Source: JBMHDN01 sp049889355
GTDB taxonomy: Bacteria; Pseudomonadota; Alphaproteobacteria; Puniceispirillales; Puniceispirillaceae
NCBI GenBank assembly: GCA_049889355.1
Contig: JBMHDN010000005.1
Location: forward strand, 1 to 56,490
Direction of reading: 5' to 3'
DNA length: 56,490 bases
The notes below the pieces were generated by a model. That model saw only the letters and a list, made by a program, of their open reading frames with translations. It was not told the origin of the DNA and ran no database searches. The first letter of the stretch is position 1. Each line of letters starts with the position of its first letter. Positions 50,927 through 56,490 of this stretch are shown piece after piece. Position numbers and translations under genes: made by a program.

Positions 50927-52630
50927 CTATAAGACCAGAATGCGGGTATATTCAGCGACCGAGAATATCCCCTCTCTTACAAAGCCGCGTGCAATGTCCT
51001 GCATAGTCTCAAACCCGTCTTTACGCGCTGCTTCTAGCAGTTCAGGGGCGAGCGCCTCGCGCAGAATAGCCTCTTCCAATTCAGGGGTGATGCGCAGCAC
51101 CTCATAAACACCGCGCCGGCCCTTATAGCCAGAACCACCACAATTATCACAGCCCACCCCGAATTTCGGCTTGACCACACGGGCTTCCTCAGGTGAAAAG
51201 CCGATTTTGATCAGGTCATCTTCTGTGACCTTGGCATCATCTGCCAGACATGAGGGGCAGTTCGGCCGTCCCAAACGCTGGGCCATAATCAAGCTGGTTG
51301 CCGCAGCAATCATGAAAGGTGGGACACCCATATTCATCAAGCGGGTGATGGTGGCAATCGCATCATTAGTGTGTAGGGTAGAGAGCAGCAGGTGGCCGGT
51401 TAGCGCGGCTTTCACTGCGATTTCAACTGTTTCCTGATCTCGGATCTCACCCACCAGAATAATTTCCGGATCCTGCCGCAGAAACGCGCGCAAAATCGCA
51501 TTAAAAGTCAGGCCAATCTTCTCGTTTGCTTGTGTCTGTGCCACCCCTTCAAGATAATATTCAACCGGGTCTTCGGCGGTCATAATATTGGTTTCAGGCT
51601 CGTTAATATGTTGCAGACAGCCATAAAGCGTTGTCGTCTTACCTGAACCAGTTGGGCCTGTTACCAGCACCATGCCTTGCGGGGCGGTAATCGCATCAAT
51701 CACCGCATTATAATTTTTCTCAGAAAGGCCAATGCGGCTCAGTGAGAGGGACGGATCGCCTTTGAGGATACGCATTACAATGCGCTCGCCATATTTGCCA
51801 GGTAGCACGTTGAAACGGAAATCGATATCTTCGCCATCATAAGGGATGGTGATACCACCATCCTGGGGCAGGCGTTTTTCTGAAATATCGCAATCAGCCA
51901 TAATCTTAAAACGGGTGATCACGCCCAGATAATGTTTGAAGACATAATCGCTATATTCATCGCGAATTTGCAACCGGCCATCTACCCGAAAACGAATACG
52001 CGCAATATCGCGATAGGGTTCGATATGAATATCAGAGGTGCCTGTATCAATCGCGGTATGCAAGATGTGGTCACAAAATTCTGGGACCAGCCCGTCATCA
52101 TCTGTTGGAAAACGAGAGCGTTTATTGCTCTTGGACGAGACCTTCTGAACGGCCTTTTGCTTTTTCTCAGCCGCATCCAGCACGGATTTGACACGTTCAT
52201 GTCCGCGCAAGGCCTCAAAATTGGTCAAGGCAAGCAGATGAAATTCAATATTGAAATTGCTAAGGGTTTTGAGCTGGCCTGCCAGCCCTGCGGTATTGGG
52301 ATCAACAATACCAACCTTTAAAAAACGTCCATCTACCGCAAAAGGGATGGCATAATGCTGGTCAATAAATGTCGCTGGGATCAGCGGCAGGGCGCGTACA
52401 TCCACCTCGCGCGCATCCAGCGCGGTGCGGCGAATGGCATAAGCACGTGAAAGGACGGTATGCACCAGCTCTTCATCCACTTGGCTGGCCCTGATCATAG
52501 AGACCAGTACATCACCTGCCCCGCCATTAACATTGGCGCGGACCTCGCTGAGTGTTTCACCATCTATACGATTGGCCGTCTGGAGAACGCGTATAACCTT
52601 CTCAGCGACTTCGTTTTCGTAAATCGCCAC
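50927..52630 (-). CDS. Type IV pilus / type II secretion assembly ATPase (PilB/GspE/MshE-like)
   Basis: This 567-aa protein has an N-terminal GspE/MshEN-type domain (about 1-150) and the ATPase domain with Walker A G-P-T-G-S-G-K-T-T, Asp box near E-D-P-V-E-Y, Walker B I-I-L-V-G-E-I-R-D and His box L-S-T-L-H-T-N-D. A CxxC...CxxC zinc motif is present (C-P-S-C, then C-D-N-C). It powers pilin or pseudopilin assembly. It starts at GTG 52630 with AAGGA upstream. MshEN domains can bind cyclic di-GMP, so with the cyclase in the same operon nucleotide signalling may control this system. Confidence 0.93.
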   Translation of the reverse strand: MAIYENEVAEKVIRVLQTANRIDGETLSEVRANVNGGAGDVLVSMIRASQVDEELVHTVLSRAYAIRRTALDAREVDVRALPLIPATFIDQHYAIPFAVDGRFLKVGIVDPNTAGLAGQLKTLSNFNIEFHLLALTNFEALRGHERVKSVLDAAEKKQKAVQKVSSKSNKRSRFPTDDDGLVPEFCDHILHTAIDTGTSDIHIEPYRDIARIRFRVDGRLQIRDEYSDYVFKHYLGVITRFKIMADCDISEKRLPQDGGITIPYDGEDIDFRFNVLPGKYGERIVMRILKGDPSLSLSRIGLSEKNYNAVIDAITAPQGMVLVTGPTGSGKTTTLYGCLQHINEPETNIMTAEDPVEYYLEGVAQTQANEKIGLTFNAILRAFLRQDPEIILVGEIRDQETVEIAVKAALTGHLLLSTLHTNDAIATITRLMNMGVPPFMIAAATSLIMAQRLGRPNCPSCLADDAKVTEDDLIKIGFSPEEARVVKPKFGVGCDNCGGSGYKGRRGVYEVLRITPELEEAILREALAPELLEAARKDGFETMQDIARGFVREGIFSVAEYTRILVL

Positions 52631-52641
52631 GCCTGTCCTTC

Positions 52642-53718
52642 CTAATTTTCTGCCGGACCCGGAGGCGGCAGCTCTTCTTCCGGAGCTGGTGGCGGCGGTG
52701 CTTCAGCCTGTGCCCCCTGATATTGCTGCTCTGGGATATAATTGAGGAACAGAGATGTGATGGTGCCATCTTCAGCGACCAGCAAAACCCCATCAGGCGT
52801 GACTTTGGTCACCATATCTGTGCCGGCACCGAGCATATCGCCTTCAGCCATCATCAACAGCTGATCAGCCGAGCTCTGTAAATCAAAAAGCTCTGAATCT
52901 GAAATAATATTCTTCACCGCATCAGCTGCGACCTTGACCAATGCAGTGGACTGAAACGTATCCAGCGGCTCATATTCCGGATATTCCAGTTCAGGATAAC
53001 AATCGAGCACGAGACCATTGGACTGGCTTTTCAGGATTTCGCAATATCGTTCAGCATGGTCAACAGATGGGGTTGGGCCAATATCCAGCAACACCGCCCC
53101 TGATTGCGGCTGGCGGATGATGAAATGCGCGCCCAAATAAGGCTCCATATTGGCGCGCAGATCAATTGCACGTTGCTGGGCGTCTTCTAGCTTGTCAAAT
53201 TGACCGATACGCAGATAGGCCAATTTAGGCTTGCTGCCTTTTTTGATGTCTCTATTTTCAGACATGAAGATCTGGCCACGTGATGCGCCCTCTGTGACCA
53301 CGACACCAGCCACGCGGTACAACCCGCCTGCCACCGCCTGCTGATTTTTCAATCCTTGTAATTCACGCCCTGTTTTGGCTTCAGCTTCTAGCTCACCCAC
53401 TGGCTCAGGCAGTGCAATCCCGCCTGTGGCCAATTCTGAAGCGCGGTTAATGCCCCGTGCAAACGGGTCATCTAAATCGAGCACTTCAGGGGCTTCAACG
53501 CTCACATCATTGGACTGGGCCAGTGCCACATCATATCCAGCCAGAAGCGGGACAACCACAGACCCGGCCACGGATCCAGCTGCCAACACCAACCCAAGAT
53601 AGGTGCCAGCGGCAAATCCTTTATGGCATTGGATTTTCAAACCGAAATTTATTTTATGAAATGTCTGGCCCATGGCGCTGACCAAATGCCCTACATATCC
53701 ATCACACAAACGTCTCAT
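52642..53718 (-). CDS. Membrane-anchored protein of pilus-like operon, PilP/SPOR-like features
   Basis: I take ATG 53718 (358 aa); a GTG three codons upstream and an ATG at 53673 are alternatives. One hydrophobic helix lies at about 37-65. The middle part (about 160-245) has an alternating pattern like a SPOR domain: A-Y-L-R-I-G-Q-F, then A-Q-Q-R-A-I-D-L-R, then a matching V-L-L-D-I-G-P. The segment T-K-V-T-P-D-G-V-L-L-V-A-E-D-G near 310 resembles the PilP/GspC HR core. The C-terminus is a Pro/Glu-rich tail (A-P-P-P-P-A-P-E-E-E-L-P-P-P). It may connect the inner-membrane complex to the secretin. Recognition is partial. Confidence 0.6.
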   Translation of the reverse strand: MRRLCDGYVGHLVSAMGQTFHKINFGLKIQCHKGFAAGTYLGLVLAAGSVAGSVVVPLLAGYDVALAQSNDVSVEAPEVLDLDDPFARGINRASELATGGIALPEPVGELEAEAKTGRELQGLKNQQAVAGGLYRVAGVVVTEGASRGQIFMSENRDIKKGSKPKLAYLRIGQFDKLEDAQQRAIDLRANMEPYLGAHFIIRQPQSGAVLLDIGPTPSVDHAERYCEILKSQSNGLVLDCYPELEYPEYEPLDTFQSTALVKVAADAVKNIISDSELFDLQSSADQLLMMAEGDMLGAGTDMVTKVTPDGVLLVAEDGTITSLFLNYIPEQQYQGAQAEAPPPPAPEEELPPPGPAEN

Positions 53719-53790
53719 AGGCACCACTTTAGCCCTAACTACGTGTAAATCATAGGGTAAATTAGCTTTAATTTAAGTAGTATAGAAGAA

Positions 53791-54771
53791 TTAATTTGCC
53801 GAAGACGGAAGGATAATTTGGAACTCGATTTCAACCAGGTTGCCTTCACCTGTGGCCCTGATCTTTTCAATCGGTACACGGGCAAAGGTCTCGCTGCGCA
53901 AAAAGCGGTTCCGCTCTCTCAGCCAGGTCAGAAAATCAGTGCGGATGGCGGCCAGAACAGAGACACCGCGCACTGATTGCAGGCCAAGATCAACCCGTCC
54001 TGTATTTTCAGAAACAAATTCAATATCCAGACTTTTTAGCCGGTCCACAAAGTTTTTGAGACGTTCTTCCATCGGGGCGGTTTTGGGCAGGCTACCGGCC
54101 AGGCTGACAATATCCTGCTCTCTGCTGGTCTTTTTGATGGTCAGGCCTTGAATTTGAGGTTGTGCTGAATCAATCCGTGTTTGCAAATCTTCAATTTCAT
54201 CAATCGTTTGCTGGTTAGAATTAATGATGGGGTTGAGATAAAGCGTGATCAACACGGTCGGCCCGACGGCCAGCACAATGATCAAAAATAACCACAGCAC
54301 AACACTGGTAATGGTGTTGCTGTTTGCCTCTCTGAGATAACGTGCACGTGAAAAGCGCGTTTTGCTGAGCTTCTTGCGCCGCTTTGCGCGCTTTTTTTCT
54401 TCTTTATCCAGCTTCGCTTTTTTCAGCTTCTCTGCTTTTTTCTGCGCTTTTTCGAAGCGCTTTTCCTCGCGGGTTAGCTTTTTCTTGGCGGTGGGCTGTG
54501 CAAAGCCAGCCTGTCCTGCCATCTGCGCCTGCATTTGCGGTTGCATCTGGGGTGGCATCTGCGGTTGCATTTGGGCCTGCATTTGGGGCTGCATTTGGGC
54601 CTGCATCTGCGGTTGCATCTGCGGTTGCATTTGAGGCTGCATTTGAGGCTGCATGGGCGGTGTTTGCGCAGCTGGCATCTGTCCAGCCTGCATATTTTGC
54701 AGCAGATTTTGTGCATCTGCTGAGAGCCCTTGCTGCATCTGTGGCTGTTTGTTTTTCTTACGCCCAAACAT
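53791..54771 (-). CDS. PilO-like inner-membrane protein with long Met-Gln repeat tail
   Basis: This 326-aa protein has three parts. The cytosolic N-terminus is basic, then Gln/Met/Pro-rich (four-residue M-Q-P-Q / M-Q-A-Q units at residues 40-84). A Lys/Arg/Glu-rich stretch follows (about 94-145). One transmembrane helix (about 155-178) leads to a periplasmic coiled coil (about 180-225) and a small ferredoxin-like C-terminal domain. The last part resembles PilO/GspM in arrangement. It begins 2 bases after the PilM-PilN fusion stop. The long repeat tail is not a usual feature of PilO. Function as an alignment-complex member is inferred from position and topology. Confidence 0.68.
   Translation of the reverse strand: MFGRKKNKQPQMQQGLSADAQNLLQNMQAGQMPAAQTPPMQPQMQPQMQPQMQPQMQAQMQPQMQAQMQPQMPPQMQPQMQAQMAGQAGFAQPTAKKKLTREEKRFEKAQKKAEKLKKAKLDKEEKKRAKRRKKLSKTRFSRARYLREANSNTITSVVLWLFLIIVLAVGPTVLITLYLNPIINSNQQTIDEIEDLQTRIDSAQPQIQGLTIKKTSREQDIVSLAGSLPKTAPMEERLKNFVDRLKSLDIEFVSENTGRVDLGLQSVRGVSVLAAIRTDFLTWLRERNRFLRSETFARVPIEKIRATGEGNLVEIEFQIILPSSAN
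54520..54654 (-). repeat. Twelve-base coding tandem repeat (about 11 copies) in the PilO-like gene
   Basis: About eleven copies of a 12-base unit encoding Met-Gln-Pro-Gln or Met-Gln-Ala-Gln. Unit number can change by slippage without altering the frame, because the period is a multiple of three. The plus strand reads as repeated GCAT-x-TG motifs. Confidence 0.92.
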
Positions 54772-54773
54772 CC

Positions 54774-56381
54774 CTAATCCTGCCTCAAAATCGTGCCGCT
54801 CAGAGAAAAGGTAATGACATTGGGATCGTCTGTTGGGGCAGGCGCCACAGAGGTATCCGCAACCAGTCCATTTGTGCTGAGTTCAGACTGGAACAAGGTA
54901 ATGGCATTTTCACTGCGGGCTGTTCCTGTGATTTGTAAAACCACATCATCAGACACAATGATGCTATCTAATTCCAGCCCTTCAGGCAGCAAATCCGGCA
55001 TGGTATCAATGAAATGAATGCGCCCACGCGGTTGCTGTAATTGCTGAATGGACTGGATTTGAGATTCCAACCCCTGAACCTCACTTGCCAGATTGGCCAC
55101 CTGCGACTGGATTTGCTCAGCTTGTGCGCGGTAAGGTTCAACACCGCGGCTGTCAATTTGGCTCTGCAAGAAGCGGGGCACCGTCAGGCCAAGCCATCCC
55201 GCCATAATCAGGAACAAAACAGTCCAGACTTTGATGAGTGAGCGCGATATCACGGCAAATTGCCGGTTGCGGCGCAAGACGCGCCCTTTTGGGAGCATCG
55301 ATAAATTGAACAGCGTAGATTCTTTTTCGCCAAAGGTCCCTAATTTGCGCAGACCAAGGCCAAAAGCAGCAGCAAAACCAGACTTGTTTTCAATTTGCCC
55401 CATCAGCTGGCCAACACTTTGTGAGGCGTTCGCCCCGTCATTTGTGTTCCAAAGGCTGATCGGCGCGAGGGTGAAATGGCGGTCTAAAAGAGCAAGGATG
55501 TTACGGGTTAAAAATCCGTCATTTACAAAATAAATCACCGAGAAGGCCCCAAAATCATGCTCTTCTTGCAGGTAAAGCACTGCCTGTTTCAGCGAATTGG
55601 CAATCCGGCCACCCACTTCATCCCAGAAATCACCTGTCGGGTCATCAACCTGTTCAATCTCTGCAATCAAAACTTGGTCAAATTCACTGACCTCAAGGCG
55701 CATGGAATGAAAGCGCCCTGTCTGGAACGCTACCAATTCCAGCATCTCACCTGAAAAATGCAAAATAGCCTGTGGTTGTGATTTCTCATCGCGTGGCAAG
55801 GTTGCATGACGGTAATTGGCCAGCGCAACGGTCTCGACATCCAAATAAACCGGATTCAAATGCGCGGATAACAGCAAGTCTGACCAAGGCCGCAAAGTAG
55901 CTTCTTCACAATAGCCAAGCAGAACACGAGTCAAATCATCATTCTCTGAACTGACCAATGTCTGATAATTAATATATGGGTCTTCCAGTTTGGCTAGATC
56001 AGGTTCGGCCTCAATCCAGAAATCGATAAACCGGCCCTCTTTTGCCAATTCAGATGGCGACATAAAAGGCAGATTTATCTGGCGCAGGGTAATGATATTT
56101 GAGGGCAGGATGATGCCGGCATCCTGGGCCGCAAAAATCCCTTGTTCACGCATCGAACGCAAGGTATCTGCCACCACATCAACCTGTTTCGAAATATTGC
56201 TGAGGTCAATGGTCCGCGGCAGGGCCGCACTCGCCAGATTATCAATGAAGATATCACGCGCGCTGGTTCGCACCTCAGAGACGGTGACCGCACCCGGATG
56301 GAGCTTTACGGCAACAATCTCGTCTGCACCGCCCCCCATGGGACGAAGAATCTGGGCTATAGAAGTGAGTGTTTTTCCCAT
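54774..56381 (-). CDS. PilM-PilN fusion protein (GspL-like)
   Basis: This 535-aa protein joins a PilM-like actin/GspL-cytoplasmic fold (about 1-350, with the V-A-V-K-L-H-P-G start and the I-L-H-F-S-G-E-M segment) to a PilN-like part. That part has a transmembrane helix at about 380-402, a coiled coil (Q-A-E-Q-I-Q-S-Q-V-A-N-L) and a periplasmic ferredoxin-like domain (about 450-535) including D-T-M-P-D-L-L-P-E-G-L-E-L. Together these form the inner-membrane alignment complex. It is the first full gene of the minus-strand operon with PilO-like, PilP-like, ATPase and platform genes. ATG 56381 has a weak ribosome binding site in A/T-rich DNA. Confidence 0.75.
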   Translation of the reverse strand: MGKTLTSIAQILRPMGGGADEIVAVKLHPGAVTVSEVRTSARDIFIDNLASAALPRTIDLSNISKQVDVVADTLRSMREQGIFAAQDAGIILPSNIITLRQINLPFMSPSELAKEGRFIDFWIEAEPDLAKLEDPYINYQTLVSSENDDLTRVLLGYCEEATLRPWSDLLLSAHLNPVYLDVETVALANYRHATLPRDEKSQPQAILHFSGEMLELVAFQTGRFHSMRLEVSEFDQVLIAEIEQVDDPTGDFWDEVGGRIANSLKQAVLYLQEEHDFGAFSVIYFVNDGFLTRNILALLDRHFTLAPISLWNTNDGANASQSVGQLMGQIENKSGFAAAFGLGLRKLGTFGEKESTLFNLSMLPKGRVLRRNRQFAVISRSLIKVWTVLFLIMAGWLGLTVPRFLQSQIDSRGVEPYRAQAEQIQSQVANLASEVQGLESQIQSIQQLQQPRGRIHFIDTMPDLLPEGLELDSIIVSDDVVLQITGTARSENAITLFQSELSTNGLVADTSVAPAPTDDPNVITFSLSGTILRQD

Positions 56382-56424
56382 AACTTATAATTAATTTAGT
56401 TAGTTATGTTTGTTAACTAAAACT

Positions 56425-56490
56425 TTACCTTTCACGCCAGATAAGCCCAATATCGTTAAAATTCACCGATGCACGGGCGATAAACTGTCT
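56425..56490 (-). CDS. Possible C-terminal end of an upstream gene (22 codons)
   Basis: On the minus strand one frame runs from the window edge to a TAA at 56427-56425. It encodes a short, protein-like C-terminus (...V-N-F-N-D-I-G-L-I-W-R-E-R). It is in the same direction as the PilM-PilN gene, which starts 43 bases later, so it could be the end of the preceding operon gene. The evidence is short and weak. Confidence 0.35.
   Translation of the reverse strand, partial: RQFIARASVNFNDIGLIWRER

Noticed and set aside
54362..54938. Plus-strand open frames across the pilus genes, with Leu/Ala/Cys-rich repeats
   Set aside because: They are antisense shadows of the Met-Gln repeat in the PilO-like gene and adjacent coding sequence.

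Overview
The window looks like a chromosomal segment of a moderate-GC alphaproteobacterium. Support comes from small alphaproteobacterial marker families (DUF2794, DUF3126, MmcB), a Der GTPase whose first G4 motif reads NKxE, and adjacent PhoR/PhoB. The mix of a polysaccharide locus, a probable N-methyl or hydroxy-imino-acid catabolic block and glycerol use would fit a marine heterotroph such as the SAR116 group. That placement is inference; no rRNA gene is present to test it.

Layout. (1) 1-10057 is a surface-polysaccharide locus. A partial O-antigen ligase/polymerase-like gene lies at the left edge on the minus strand. On the plus strand follow a TPP-dependent E1 alpha/beta pair, a PglC-type initiating sugar transferase, a WbpM/PglF-type 4,6-dehydratase, a TviB-type UDP-sugar dehydrogenase, a WecA/MraY-type phosphoglycosyl transferase, a second O-antigen ligase-like protein and GalE. 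(2) 10054-14520 (minus) is a tight four-gene block: an M19 dipeptidase-like protein with degenerate metal ligands, a 577-aa protein of unknown family, a DUF3726-like protein and an Ldh2-type NAD(P)H imino-acid or keto-acid reductase. A Wzz-like chain-length protein (minus) and an enolase-superfamily enzyme resembling hydroxyproline epimerases/dehydratases (plus) follow. (3) 16628-23802 carries a HAD phosphatase, a FadB/FadJ-type beta-oxidation enzyme with an abnormal repeat-built C-terminus coupled to a putative 2-oxoglutarate dioxygenase, then gap and tkt. (4) 24038-36922 is a housekeeping mosaic: phoR-phoB, lactate dehydrogenase, YciI-like protein, methyltransferase, tRNA-Thr(CGT), YdeI-like protein, peroxiredoxin, DUF3126, a Cys-rich small protein, DUF2794, a YfgM-like protein with bamB and der, N-formylglutamate amidohydrolase, tRNA-Val(GAC) and a SOUL protein. 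(5) 36944-42136 holds glpK-galM facing glpD-mmcB-sixA. (6) 42287-46181 is a MoxR / DUF58 / TgpA-transglutaminase operon. (7) 46165-56490 (minus) is a type IV pilus / type II secretion-like assembly operon: a PilM-PilN fusion, a PilO-like protein with a long Met-Gln repeat tail, a PilP/SPOR-like protein, a PilB/GspE ATPase and PilC/GspF, ending in a CHASE2 nucleotidyl cyclase and a TPR plus beta-barrel outer-membrane protein.

The most interesting parts are the four-gene block at 10054-14520 with its unrecognised large protein, the pilus-like operon with an embedded cyclase and outer-membrane protein, and the E1 dehydrogenase pair translationally coupled to a sugar transferase. Several short tandem duplications occur across the window, two of them changing protein termini. 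No insertion sequence, integrase, CRISPR array or rRNA operon was seen.
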